In this document: one piece after another, positions 8,617 to 17,117 of the stretch
Layout: every line of letters begins with the position of its first letter
How positions within the stretch are numbered: position 1 is the first letter of the stretch
Origin: Bordetella parapertussis
GTDB taxonomy: Bacteria; Acidobacteriota; Terriglobia; Bryobacterales; Bryobacteraceae
NCBI GenBank assembly: GCA_943328975.2
Contig: CALQCC020000013.1
Location: forward strand, 1-64,000
Direction of reading: 5' to 3'
DNA length: 64,000 nucleotides
Program-made: the position numbers and the translations under genes
Notes under the pieces: model-generated
Seen by the model: the letters and a program-made list of their open reading frames with translations, nothing else
Databases searched by the model: none
What the model was told of the DNA's origin: nothing

Positions 8617-8648
8617 AACGCGGTCCGGTTCCCCGGGCCGCGTTTTTC
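8617..8648 (+). terminator. Intrinsic terminator of the PEP-CTERM gene
   Basis: AACGCGGTCCGG, loop TTCC, CCGGGCCGCGTT forms a 12-bp stem (one G-U) followed by TTTT. Its T-run is also the first part of the tandem repeat unit that follows. Confidence 0.85.
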
Positions 8649-8698
8649 ATTTGGGACGATGGTAAGATTGCGGGGAACGGCGTGACCGGGCAACTGTA

Positions 8699-8932
8699 AT
8701 GTTGATGACCAACGAACAACTCTACCTTGCCCTGGGAATACCCATGCTGTTCAATGCCGCTCTGATCGGTGCCCTAATTGGATACATGAACGCGAGGTTT
8801 AACTCCGTAGATCAGCGCTTCAACGCCATGGACCAGCGGTTCAATGACATGCGCGACCTATGGCGGTCCGAGTTGCACAGGTTCAAAGATATCCTGGCCG
8901 CGCGACTGAAGCACCTCGAAGAGCGGCACTAG
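8699..8932 (+). CDS. Small membrane/coiled-coil protein, tandem copy 1
   Basis: A 77-aa protein with one N-terminal transmembrane helix (residues about 9-30, LALGIPMLFNAALIGALIGY) and a coiled-coil tail in which the 7-residue unit DQRFNxM recurs (FNSVDQRFNAMDQRFNDM), ending in LKHLEERH. No known domain; the layout recalls small phage XhlA-like or DUF1640-type anchors, but this is only general resemblance. ATG 8699 and ATG 8705 are both possible; no Shine-Dalgarno is visible. Confidence 0.75.
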   Translation: MLMTNEQLYLALGIPMLFNAALIGALIGYMNARFNSVDQRFNAMDQRFNDMRDLWRSELHRFKDILAARLKHLEERH

Positions 8933-9013
8933 CCGGTTAAAATCCGGTGCCGCGCATTTTTCATTTGGGGGCGATGGTAAGATTGAGAGGAACGGCATGA
9001 CCGGGCAACTGTA

Positions 9014-9268
9014 ATGTTGATGACCAACGAACAACTCTACCTTGCCATTGGAATTCCGATGCTGTTCAACGCAGCACTGATCGGTGCCCTGGTGGCCTAC
9101 ATCAACGCGAAGTTTCACACAGTTGAGGAACGATTCCGATCGGTCGATCAACGTTTCAATGCCATCGACCAGCGCTTCAATGACATGCGCGACCTGTGGC
9201 GGTCTGAGCTGCATAGGGTTGAGGAGATCCTGGACGCGCGGCTGAAGCATCTCGAAGAGCGGCACTAG
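9014..9268 (+). CDS. Small membrane/coiled-coil protein, tandem copy 2
   Basis: An 84-aa paralogue of copy 1. The first 33 residues are nearly identical (MLMTNEQLYLAIGIPMLFNA), the coil has one extra heptad-like unit (VEERFRSVDQRFNAIDQRFND), and the end is again LKHLEERH. The difference in length is one DQRFN-type unit, so the coil has grown or shrunk by repeat slippage. It carries its own copy of the upstream TAAGAT sequence. Confidence 0.75.
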   Translation: MLMTNEQLYLAIGIPMLFNAALIGALVAYINAKFHTVEERFRSVDQRFNAIDQRFNDMRDLWRSELHRVEEILDARLKHLEERH

Positions 9269-9356
9269 CCGGTTGAAATCCGGTACCGAAACCGCGTATC
9301 GAAAAAATGGTTGGTAAGATGGAGAGGAATGGCTTGTCCGGGTAACTAATATTCCG

Positions 9357-9611
9357 ATGACTCCAGAAATTCAAACTCTCCTGACCGTCGCTATGCCTAC
9401 GCTGGCGGTTCTCATCGGGATACTGGTCAATAACTCCCGCCTCAACGATCTCAATGTCCGCTTGGGCGAAATGCGCACCCACTTCGATCAACGCATCGAT
9501 GAGGTGAAGGAAACCTGGCGATCGGAACTGCGCCGGGTCGAAGAGATACTGGATGCCCGGTTATCGCACTTGGAAGAGCGAATGGGGCATCTGGAAGAAA
9601 GAATCCGTTAG
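9357..9611 (+). CDS. Small membrane/coiled-coil protein, tandem copy 3 (diverged)
   Basis: An 84-aa relative with a different N-terminal membrane segment (LLTVAMPTLAVLIGILVN) but the same second half: FDQRIDEVKETWRSELRRVEEILDARL, then a duplicated HLEER unit at the end. The region WRSELxRVEEILDARLxHLEER is the best conserved part across the three copies and is probably the functional element. Reads as an older duplicate of the array. Confidence 0.75.
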   Translation: MTPEIQTLLTVAMPTLAVLIGILVNNSRLNDLNVRLGEMRTHFDQRIDEVKETWRSELRRVEEILDARLSHLEERMGHLEERIR

Positions 9612-9662
9612 TCGCATCCGCTACTCGAATCCGCCACGCCTCCGCGCACGTCTATTGGTACG

Positions 9663-10205
9663 ATGAAGGTTTCCATGCGGATCTGCATTCTCTTGCTCAC
9701 CTCCCTGCCCTTGCTGGCCAAGACTGCGGAATGGGAACGCGCGCACGACTTGTTCGAGGACTCGAACTTCAAGCAGGCCGCGGCCATCCTCGAAAAGGCC
9801 TCCAAGAAAGACGCCGACAATCTGCTGTTGCTGGGGCAGAGCTACATGGAGCTGAAGCAATACGGTGACGCGGTGGACGTGCTGGAGAAGACGACGGAGC
9901 TGGCACCCAAAAGCTCGGAGGCGCAGTTGTGGTTGGGACGTGCGTGGGGGCGGCTGGCGGAATCGAACAAGCTGCTGGCGTTCGGCCGAGCGCGCAAGGC
10001 CAGGGCCGCCTTCGAGAAGGCCGTGCAACTGGACCCCAAGAATCGCGAGGCTCTGGACGACTTGTTTGAGTATTACTTCGAGGCTCCGGCGATCGTGGGC
10101 GGTGGGCTCGACAAGGCGGAAGGCGTGGCCAAGCAGATCGCGGCGTTGGATGCGGCGGAAGGCGAGCGTTTGATGGCCAGAGTCGCGCGAGAGCGGAAGA
10201 AGTGA
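9663..10205 (+). CDS. Exported TPR protein
   Basis: A 180-aa protein with a signal peptide (to about residue 19, LLTSLPLLAKT) and three TPR-like helices pairs: ERAHDLFEDSNFKQAAAIL, YMELKQYGDAVDVLEK, ARAAFEKAVQLDPKNREAL. TPR arrays bind peptides or build complexes. Its stop overlaps the GTG start of the MacB-like permease (GTGA), so the two are translationally coupled; the TPR protein may act as a periplasmic partner of that permease, which is an inference from position. Confidence 0.85.
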   Translation: MKVSMRICILLLTSLPLLAKTAEWERAHDLFEDSNFKQAAAILEKASKKDADNLLLLGQSYMELKQYGDAVDVLEKTTELAPKSSEAQLWLGRAWGRLAESNKLLAFGRARKARAAFEKAVQLDPKNREALDDLFEYYFEAPAIVGGGLDKAEGVAKQIAALDAAEGERLMARVARERKK

Positions 10206-11410
10206 TCTCCAGGGCAGAGACCGTACGGATCGGTGTGCAGGCGCTGCGCTCCAACAAGAGCCGCACGCTACTGACCGCACTGGGGCTGTTGATCGGCAAC
10301 GCCAGCGTGATCTGGGTGGTGACGATTTCGCTTTCCAGCCGCGACTACATCATCGATCAGATTCAGCGCATCGGGTCGAACATGATTTATGCGTCGTACA
10401 CGGGGGGCGGCAACGCGTCGGCGGATGCCACGGGGGACTTCGTCAAAGTGTCCGACGTAGAGGCCGTACGTCAGCAACTGGGTAAGCGCGTGGTGGCTGT
10501 ATCGGGGGTCATGATCAGCCAGGACCGCATGCGGGTGGATGGGCGGCAAGAGGACATCAGCATCATTGGCTCGGATGAGTTCTATCCGGAGGTGCGCAAT
10601 CTGGAACGGCTTGCGGGGCGCTTCGTCGACGCGGGAGACATCGCCAACCGGAATCGCGTGACGATGTTGACCGAGAAGCTCGCTCGGCGGCTGTATGGTG
10701 GACAGTCGCAGGCCATCGGACAGAAGATCAAGCTGCAGGGGTTGGAGTTCGATGTCGTGGGGACCTTTAAGGAGCGCACGCAGAGCTTCGGGCTTTCCGA
10801 GTTGCATGACGAGAACGTCGTGATCCCGGTGACGGTGCTGCGCTACTTCGCTCCGATTGAACGGGTGGATCCGCTGTACGTCAGCGCGCGGTCGCCGGAG
10901 GATGTTCCGGCGGTGACGCACATCGTGCGCACGATTCTGGAGGGCCGGCATCGTCCAGGGGCGCGCTATACGGTCGATAACCTGGCTTCGATACTGGATA
11001 CGGCTCGGGTGGTGGCGACGTTGTTGACCGGCGTTCTGATCGTGGTGAGCGGGATCGCGCTGCTGATCTCCGGCGTCGGCATCATGAACATCATGCTGGT
11101 GACGGTGACGGAGCGCACGCGCGAGATCGGGTTGCGGCTGGCGGTGGGTGCCTCCAAGCGCGACGTGCTGGAGCAGTTCTTGTCCGAGGCCATCTTGATC
11201 AGCATGCTGGGGGGCGTGGCGGGGATCGCGCTGGGAGTAATGCCCGCGCTGTTGATCCGTTTCTTCGCGCCGGAGTTTGCGATCCCTATTTCTGGTATTT
11301 CGATTGCAGTAGCCTTCACTGTATCGCTTTTGGTGGGGTTGGTGTTCGGCTTGTTGCCGGCCAGCCGCGCATCGAAGATGAATCCGACGGAAGCGCTGCG
11401 TTACGAATGA
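10202..11410 (+). CDS. MacB/FtsX-type ABC transporter permease
   Basis: A 402-aa permease with the MacB topology: TM1 about residues 18-38, a periplasmic core domain (MacB_PCD, about 40-275), and three C-terminal TMs (about 280-305, 330-352, 365-390) of the FtsX family, including GIMNIMLVTVTERTREIGLR. Such proteins are mechanotransmitters for lipoprotein, antibiotic or peptide export and normally need an ABC ATPase; none is adjacent here. The GTG start overlaps the TPR gene stop, and its TGA overlaps the ATG of the next gene (ATGA), so the three genes form one operon. Confidence 0.9.
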   Translation: MISRAETVRIGVQALRSNKSRTLLTALGLLIGNASVIWVVTISLSSRDYIIDQIQRIGSNMIYASYTGGGNASADATGDFVKVSDVEAVRQQLGKRVVAVSGVMISQDRMRVDGRQEDISIIGSDEFYPEVRNLERLAGRFVDAGDIANRNRVTMLTEKLARRLYGGQSQAIGQKIKLQGLEFDVVGTFKERTQSFGLSELHDENVVIPVTVLRYFAPIERVDPLYVSARSPEDVPAVTHIVRTILEGRHRPGARYTVDNLASILDTARVVATLLTGVLIVVSGIALLISGVGIMNIMLVTVTERTREIGLRLAVGASKRDVLEQFLSEAILISMLGGVAGIALGVMPALLIRFFAPEFAIPISGISIAVAFTVSLLVGLVFGLLPASRASKMNPTEALRYE

Positions 11411-13057
11411 AACTACTCGTCTATCTCGCTCTATTTCTTGCTCCCGCGTTCGCCCAAATCACTGAAATCGCTACCGATGCTACGGGGCAGAACCTCGTTT
11501 TGAACACGCGATTTCGCCTGCAGACCGGAATCGGATGTGACCACGGAGCAGAAGATCTATCGCTGGCAGAATGGCGTTTGGACACGACTGCGGGTCCATA
11601 TTCCTGAATCCGGAGGGATCGTTCCGGGTAGTATCGGCAATCCGTTCGTGGCCGCCGGTGGGAGCGTGTACGGATGGTTCACCGTGCCCAGCCACGGGCT
11701 GTTTCCAGTGGTGCGTATTGCTGCGACCGCGGAGGTATTCGGAATCACCCTGCCATCGGACTTCCCCCGCGAGTATGTTCGCGTGAGTGCCAACGGACGC
11801 TTCGCCGCAGGCGCGGGAGGGGTTCCAGGCGAACTATCGATCCCGCAGATTGTGAACGCCCAGACCGGAAGCCGAGGCCTGCTGCCGCTAAACTCCACGC
11901 TGCCGCAGGTGGGTTCGGACGGGTCGTTTGCGTACTTTGCCCCGGGCCAAAGCCAGATTACATTCCGGCAGCCGGGGTCCGATGAACGTCGTTTCGCGGC
12001 GCCGGGCGAGGTGCTGGGAATGGCGATGTCGGACGATGGGCGGTGGATCGTAGTGGACCCTTCGGCGGGTGATTCGGCGCCCGTGCTGCGAGTTCTGTCT
12101 ACCGCCACTGGGGAGTGGACGAGCGTCCCGGTGGCAGGCAACACCTTTCGGGGCCGGCGGAGTTGGGGAGTGAGCAACTCGGGTGTGGTCTTTTTGTCCG
12201 GGAGCACGCGACTCAGCAGTTGGGATGCGGTGACGCACCGAACGGAGGTTTTGGCGGAATCGGCCGAGCCCTTGCTTGATTTGGCCGTGAGCGCGGATGG
12301 GTCGGTTGCGTGGGCGGTCAGCGAGACCAATCGGCTGCTGCGGATCGATGCGCGGACAGGTAAACAGCAAGAGATTCTGCCGCCTTTGGGGTTCAGCCAG
12401 GGAGCTGCGGGCGTCGGTGTGCCTGGTTCGGCGATGCTGCTGCAGGGCAAGTTTACTCGCGAGCAACAGGTGTTCGTCCAAGGCGAGAAGTGGCCTCTAT
12501 CGGACGTCAACGCGAGCGGCTACTGGTTCCAGGTTCCGTGGGAATGGAGGGGAATCGGTGCGGGTACGAACGGGCTGTTGGTGCGCAACGTAGGCAATCC
12601 GTTTGAGAACATAGCGAGCGTTGGATACCAGAGCGATTCCCTGCCCTACTTCCCGCCGCAGGTGGACGGGGGCGACCAGCAATACGCGGCGACGGTAATC
12701 GCGGCACACTCGGATTTCCATGGCGTGGTTTCGTCAGCCGATCCGGCGCGCGGCGGGGAGAATATCCACATCTACATGACCGGCCTGGGGGCGTTGCAGC
12801 GCTCGGTCCCGACGGGAGTTCCGGGACCGTACGATGCAGTTCCCGTGGCCCGGCCGCTGGTCTGCGCCGGACAGTATCTCACTACGCTGGCTCGCACGGA
12901 TCTCTTGACCGTTCCCGCCATCGTTTATGCGGGTGGCATGATCGGCATCTACCAGGTGGAACTCACGCTGCCGAAGAACGTGCCGGACGGGTCGTGGGGC
13001 TTGGTGTGTTGGGACGGGATTCGCGAGACGTTCGGGATTCTGCGCACGCGGCCTTAG
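11407..13057 (+). pseudogene. Secreted beta-propeller-like protein with Solibacter C-terminal domain, one-base frameshift
   Basis: The signal peptide (MKLLVYLALFLAPAFA) and ITEIATDATGQ are in the frame opened at 11407, whereas the rest (EQKIYRWQNGVWTRL onward, about 505 aa) is in the frame listed from 11537. Removing one G at about 11527-11528 joins them as LQTESDVTTEQKIYRW. The middle shows WD/Kelch-like repeats (LAVSADGSVAWAVS), and the last 110 residues (GENIHIYMTGLG ... YAGGMIGIYQVELTLP) resemble the Solibacter C-terminal family TIGR03437. Either a recent pseudogene, a sequencing indel, or programmed frameshifting; I see no slippery heptamer. The 11537 GTG start of the track would lack a signal peptide and is unlikely. 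Confidence 0.75.
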
Positions 13058-13716
13058 GGATACCGCCGGACACCCGTCGCGCTCGCAACGAAGGCCTGAG
13101 TCGCCATGCTGAGAAAGAGTCCGTGCTCGACGACTCCTACAATCGAGTCAATCTCACGGACTAGCGATGGCGCATCTGGGATCGGTCCGAAGGCGCAATC
13201 AAGAATGTAGTGGCCACCGTCGGTGGTGAAGCCTTTCCGAAGCGCTGCGCGGCAGCCTAGGCGCTCCAAGCGTTTCGCGGTGGACTGCCAGCCGAAGGGG
13301 ACGACCTCCACCGGCACGGGCATCTTGGAGCCGAGTTGTTCGACCAGCTTCGAGTCGGCGGCGATGATGATAAGTTCGCGCGAAGAAGCGGCGACGATCT
13401 TCTCGCGGAGCAGTGCCCCGCCCCGGCCTTTGATGAGGTTCAGGCGTGGATCAATCTCGTCGGCTCCGTCGATGGTCAGGTCGATTTGCAGATGCTCGGC
13501 GAGGGTGGTGAGCGGGATGTCGAGCGCGCGGGCTTGCTGGGCTGTGGCTTCGGAGGTCGGGACAGCGGTGAAGCGGAGGCCTTCGCTCATGCGGCGGGCT
13601 AGGGCTTCGACGACGAACCTGGCGGTGGAGCCGGTTCCTAGGCCGACGATCATGCCGTCTAAAACGAGAGAGGCCGCTGCTTGCGCAGCGGCCTCTTTTG
13701 CTTGATCTATGGTCAC
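13054..13716 (-). CDS. rpiA: Ribose-5-phosphate isomerase A
   Basis: A 220-aa RpiA that interconverts ribose-5-phosphate and ribulose-5-phosphate in the pentose phosphate pathway. Family motifs seen: GLGTGSTARF near residue 26, the DGADEIDPRLNLIKGRGGALLREKI block (about 83-107), and VPVEVVPFGW. Length is typical. It starts 3 bp after the aceE stop and is thus co-transcribed behind aceE. A terminator-like hairpin lies over codons 8-17 (see separate entry). Its stop overlaps the end of the convergent secreted-protein gene by 4 bp. Confidence 0.96.
   Translation of the reverse strand: MTIDQAKEAAAQAAASLVLDGMIVGLGTGSTARFVVEALARRMSEGLRFTAVPTSEATAQQARALDIPLTTLAEHLQIDLTIDGADEIDPRLNLIKGRGGALLREKIVAASSRELIIIAADSKLVEQLGSKMPVPVEVVPFGWQSTAKRLERLGCRAALRKGFTTDGGHYILDCAFGPIPDAPSLVREIDSIVGVVEHGLFLSMATQAFVASATGVRRYP
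13669..13700 (+). terminator. Terminator-like perfect hairpin inside the 5' end of rpiA
   Basis: AGAGGCCGCTGC, loop TTGC, GCAGCGGCCTCT forms a perfect 12-bp stem followed on the plus strand by TTTTG. On the minus strand, the sense of rpiA, the same stem is followed after CTCG by TTTT. It encodes the KEAAAQAAASL part of RpiA. It could stop antisense read-through from 11407-13057, attenuate rpiA expression, or be a codon-driven coincidence. Confidence 0.45.
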
Positions 13717-13719
13717 GGC

Positions 13720-16410
13720 TTAGAGTCGCGCCGGATCTTTCGAATCCGGGTTGATGCCCAGATCGCGAGTTGCCGTGGCGGCCACCTGCGGGTCGATGCT
13801 GCCGTTGCGGGACAGCGCCGAAAGCGTGGCTTGCACGATCGATTCCGCATTGATTTCGAAGAATTTGCGGAGATACTCGCGATTTTCCGAGCGGCCGAAG
13901 CCGTCGGTGCCGAGCGTGGTGAGACGCGGGCCGAACCACGGCGACAACATATCGGGTACGGCCTTCATATAGTCGCTGGAAGCGATGATGGGACCGCGCT
14001 CGCCTTCGAGTGCATTGAGGATGTGCGGCGTGCGCGTCGGCTCGGCCGGATGCAGGCGATTCCAGCGTTCGGTTTCGAGCGCTTCGCGACGCAGTTCGTT
14101 GTAGCTGGTGACCGACCAAACATCGGTGGCGACGTTGTACTTCTCCGCCAGGATCTGTTGGGCCTTCAGCGCTTCGTTCAAGATGGAGCCGCTGCCGAAC
14201 AACTGGGCGACAGCCGGACCGTTAGCAGCGGCCTGATACTTATAGATCCCCTTGAGGATGCCTTCGACGACGCCCTCGCGTTGCGGCATGGGCGGCTGCA
14301 CGTAGTTGTCGTTGTAGACAGTCAGGTAGTAGAAGCAATCTTCCATCTCCTGGTACATGCGGCGGATGCCGTCTTGAATGATGACGGCAACTTCGTAGGC
14401 GTACGCCGGATCATACGTGATGCACGTAGGAACGGTGGATGCATGCATCGGCGAGTGACCGTCCTGATGCTGCAAGCCTTCACCGGCCAGCGAACTGCGA
14501 CCGGCGGTGGCGCCCAGCAGGAAGCCCTTGGCACGAGAATCCGCAAACGCCCAGATAAGGTCGCCCACGCGCTGGAAGCCGAACATCGAGTAGTAGATGA
14601 AGAACGGAATCATCGGCACGCCATGGTTGGCATACGCGGTTCCGGCGGCAAGGCACGAAGACATGGAACCGGCTTCGGTGATGCCTTCTTCAAGAACCTG
14701 GCCTTCTTGCGATTCCTTGTAATAGAGCAGGATGTTGGAGTCAACCGGCTTGTACTTCTGGCCTTGGCTCGCATAGATCCCGACTTCGCGGAACAGCGAC
14801 TCCATACCGAAAGTACGTGCTTCGTCAGGCACGATCGGCACCACCAGCTTCGCAAGGGGGCTCTTAAGCAGGCCCTTCAGCACGGTAACGAAAGCCTGCG
14901 TGGTGGACGCTTCACGTCCACGGGAACCGCCCAGCGTATCGGCGAAGATTTCGAGGGCCGGAGCCTGGATGTCGATCTTCTTCACTTCGCGCTTCGGCAA
15001 GTAGCCGCCCTGCGCGTTGGCGCGCTGGCGAAGATACTGCATTTCCGGGGTGTCTTCGCTGGGACGGATGAAGTCCAAATGCGTGGCTTGTTCGTCGGTC
15101 AGCGGCAGGTTGAAGCGATCGCGGATCTTGAGCAAATCCGAATCCGGGAGCTTCTTGGTCTGGTGCGCGGTGTTGCGACCTTCCAGGATCTCGCCCAGTC
15201 CGTAGCCCTTGACCGTCTTCGCCAGAATCACCGTAGGACGACCCGTGTTGAGCATCGCCTGGCGATAGGAGTTGAACACCTTCACCGGATCGAGACCGCC
15301 ACGGCGCAGATCCCAGAGCTGATCGTCAGTCATGTGCTCGACCAGTTTCAGCAGTTCGGGATACTTGCCGAAAAATTCCTTGCGGAGGTAAGCACCGTCA
15401 TTGGCGCGATAGGTCTGGTATTCACCGTCGACCACTTCGTGGAAGCGCTTGATCAACAGGCCGCTGGCGTCGCGGGCGAGCAAGTCGTCCCAGCCAGAGC
15501 CCCAGATGCACTTGACCACATTCCAGCCGGCGCCGCGAAAGACCGATTCCAGTTCCTGAATGATGCTGCCGTTGCCGCGCACAGGTCCGTCGAGACGCTG
15601 CAGGTTGCAGTTCACCACGAAGACCAGGTTGTCGAGCTTTTCGCGCGAACCCAGCGTCAGAGCGCCCAAGGATTCGGGCTCGTCGGTTTCGCCGTCACCG
15701 AGGAAGGCCCAGATCTTGCGACCGGTCTTTTCGATGAGGCCCCGGTTTTCGAGGTAGCGCTGGAAGCGGGCTTGATAGATGGCTGCGATGGGGCCCAGGC
15801 CCATCGATACGGTCGGGAACTGCCAGAAGTCCGGCATCAGCCAGGGATGGGGATAGCTGGAAAGCCCCGGATGATCGCGCAGTTCGTGGCGGAAATTGAT
15901 GAGATGCTCTTCGCTGAGGCGGCCTTCGAGGAAGGCGCGGCCGTAGACACCCGGCGAGGCGTGACCCTGGAAGTAGACGAAATCGCCTGCTTGCTTGCTG
16001 CCATCAGAACCCGTATAGGAGGCGCGGAAGAAATGGTTGAAGCCGACTTCCAGCAGCGTCGCGAGCGAAGCATAGGTAGCCAAGTGGCCACCGACCGTCG
16101 GATCGGACTTGTAGGCCTTCACGACCATTGCCATGGCGTTCCAACGCACGTAGCTCTTGATCTTGCGCTCTATCGAGCGATCGCCCGGATAGGCCAGTTC
16201 TTCTTCCGGCGGGATGGTGTTTACGTAAGCCGTATTGAAACGCAGCGGGACTTGTACACCGAGCGTTACAGCACGTTCCATCAGGCGTTCAATGAGGTAG
16301 GCTGCCCGGTCGGGTCCTACTCCGTCAATAATTTCGTCGAGGGCTTCGACCCATTCGGAGGTTTCCAAAGGGTTGAGGTCGTCGGGAGCTTCAGTCTTGG
16401 TCTTTAGCAT
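13720..16410 (-). CDS. aceE: Pyruvate dehydrogenase E1 component, homodimeric type
   Basis: An 896-aa homodimeric E1, which decarboxylates pyruvate with thiamine diphosphate and passes the acetyl group to the E2 lipoyl domain. Clear matches: ETSEWVEALDEI near the N-terminus, the TPP site GDGETDEPESLGALTLGSR followed by NCNLQRLDGPVRGNG (about 218-262), and the transketolase-like central and C-terminal domains. The track begins at a TTG (16431); ATG 16410 has AGAGGT about 10 nt upstream and aligns better with E. coli AceE. E2 and E3 genes are not in the window. rpiA follows at 3 bp. VapBC lies directly upstream on the same strand. Confidence 0.96.
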   Translation of the reverse strand: MLKTKTEAPDDLNPLETSEWVEALDEIIDGVGPDRAAYLIERLMERAVTLGVQVPLRFNTAYVNTIPPEEELAYPGDRSIERKIKSYVRWNAMAMVVKAYKSDPTVGGHLATYASLATLLEVGFNHFFRASYTGSDGSKQAGDFVYFQGHASPGVYGRAFLEGRLSEEHLINFRHELRDHPGLSSYPHPWLMPDFWQFPTVSMGLGPIAAIYQARFQRYLENRGLIEKTGRKIWAFLGDGETDEPESLGALTLGSREKLDNLVFVVNCNLQRLDGPVRGNGSIIQELESVFRGAGWNVVKCIWGSGWDDLLARDASGLLIKRFHEVVDGEYQTYRANDGAYLRKEFFGKYPELLKLVEHMTDDQLWDLRRGGLDPVKVFNSYRQAMLNTGRPTVILAKTVKGYGLGEILEGRNTAHQTKKLPDSDLLKIRDRFNLPLTDEQATHLDFIRPSEDTPEMQYLRQRANAQGGYLPKREVKKIDIQAPALEIFADTLGGSRGREASTTQAFVTVLKGLLKSPLAKLVVPIVPDEARTFGMESLFREVGIYASQGQKYKPVDSNILLYYKESQEGQVLEEGITEAGSMSSCLAAGTAYANHGVPMIPFFIYYSMFGFQRVGDLIWAFADSRAKGFLLGATAGRSSLAGEGLQHQDGHSPMHASTVPTCITYDPAYAYEVAVIIQDGIRRMYQEMEDCFYYLTVYNDNYVQPPMPQREGVVEGILKGIYKYQAAANGPAVAQLFGSGSILNEALKAQQILAEKYNVATDVWSVTSYNELRREALETERWNRLHPAEPTRTPHILNALEGERGPIIASSDYMKAVPDMLSPWFGPRLTTLGTDGFGRSENREYLRKFFEINAESIVQATLSALSRNGSIDPQVAATATRDLGINPDSKDPARL

Positions 16411-16462
16411 CAGGTGGGTTACCTCTTCCAAGGTAACTTTTTAGGGGGATCGTCGGCAACTG

Positions 16463-16849
16463 CTACACGGGCCGGACGTCGGTGTGCTGAAAGTCGTTCC
16501 CTTTATAGAGGAGCGGAACTCCCTTCACCTGGGCCAGGGCGTAGGCGAAGGTATCTCCGAGATTAAGGCGCGTTGGACGGCCTCTGTAGCGAGAGAATGC
16601 TGCTGCGGCAGCTTGGGCTTGGGCGAGGGTGACGGGCTCGACGATGAGTCCCAGGCTTTCCATCCAGACGTCCGACTTCACTTCCCCGGCTTCCCCATAG
16701 ATGGACCGCATCCGCACTTGCACCTCCCACCAATTGATGGGGGAGATCCAGGCCCTGGTCGCACCGAGGAGCTTGGCTAAGAGAACGTCGGCCTCGGGCT
16801 CGCCCAGCAGGATCGCAAGCAAAGCGGACGCATCCACGGCCATTCTCAC
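16463..16849 (-). CDS. VapC-type PIN-domain toxin
   Basis: A 128-aa PIN-domain protein. Acidic residues expected for the ribonuclease site are seen at VDASALL (Asp6), NWWEVQ (Glu about 42), and NLGDTFAYALA (Asp about 99). The pattern MAVDASALLAILLGEPEA is typical of VapC toxins of type II toxin-antitoxin modules that cleave tRNA or rRNA. The ATG overlaps the antitoxin stop by 4 bp (ATGA), as in vapBC operons. It ends 52 bp before aceE without a visible terminator. Confidence 0.88.
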   Translation of the reverse strand: MRMAVDASALLAILLGEPEADVLLAKLLGATRAWISPINWWEVQVRMRSIYGEAGEVKSDVWMESLGLIVEPVTLAQAQAAAAAFSRYRGRPTRLNLGDTFAYALAQVKGVPLLYKGNDFQHTDVRPV

Positions 16850-17109
16850 TTGGGCAACCCCTCGTCGTCGTAGAGGTCGCGATCGGTGAGCATGGGGCCG
16901 ACTACGGGGAGGCTGCGAAGTTCTGCTAGCGCCTTCTCCGCTAGCAGACGTTTCTTTGAAAGCTTTGCGTTCGCCTTGACGCGTTCGATCGCAAGCTGGG
17001 ACTTCACTGCGGTTTGGATCGCATCGGTGATGGAGACGCCAGTCAGGTCGGCAAGCGCGCGGATGTCGTCGGTGACGTCTTGGCGTTTGATCTGGATCGG
17101 TCCTGGCAT
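16846..17109 (-). CDS. VapB-type antitoxin (ribbon-helix-helix-like)
   Basis: An 87-aa protein. The N-terminal part (PIQIKRQDVTDDIRALADLTGVSITDAIQTAV) fits the short VapB family with a strand and two helices that bind DNA; the C-terminal part is charged and acidic (MLTDRDLYDDEGLPK), as expected for wrapping around the toxin. It is coupled to the PIN toxin. An inverted repeat overlapping the -10 sits just upstream, and the -10 is only 8 nt from the ATG, so the mRNA is probably leaderless. Confidence 0.85.
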   Translation of the reverse strand: MPGPIQIKRQDVTDDIRALADLTGVSITDAIQTAVKSQLAIERVKANAKLSKKRLLAEKALAELRSLPVVGPMLTDRDLYDDEGLPK

Positions 17110-17117
17110 GATTTCAG

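Larger units (their letters stand above)
8641..9290 (+). repeat. Two tandem ~315-bp units (T-run, -10 element, small ORF, hairpin)
   Basis: The block from the T-run 'cgtttttcatttggg' through TAAGAT, 'accgggcaactgtaATG' and the small ORF to 'cggcactagccggtt' is repeated almost base for base as 8641-8955 and 8956-9290. Each copy has TAAGAT (8663-8668, 8978-8983) as likely -10, and ends in GGCA-CTAG-CCGG-loop-CCGG-TGCC, which with the following ATTTTT resembles a terminator. A third, diverged unit follows (TAAGAT at 9315-9320). This is gene amplification with its own regulatory sites. Confidence 0.8.

Noticed and set aside
13681-16407. 908-aa plus-strand ORF opposite aceE
   Set aside because: It is the complementary shadow of aceE; its sequence has no family signal and the minus strand has all TPP enzyme motifs.
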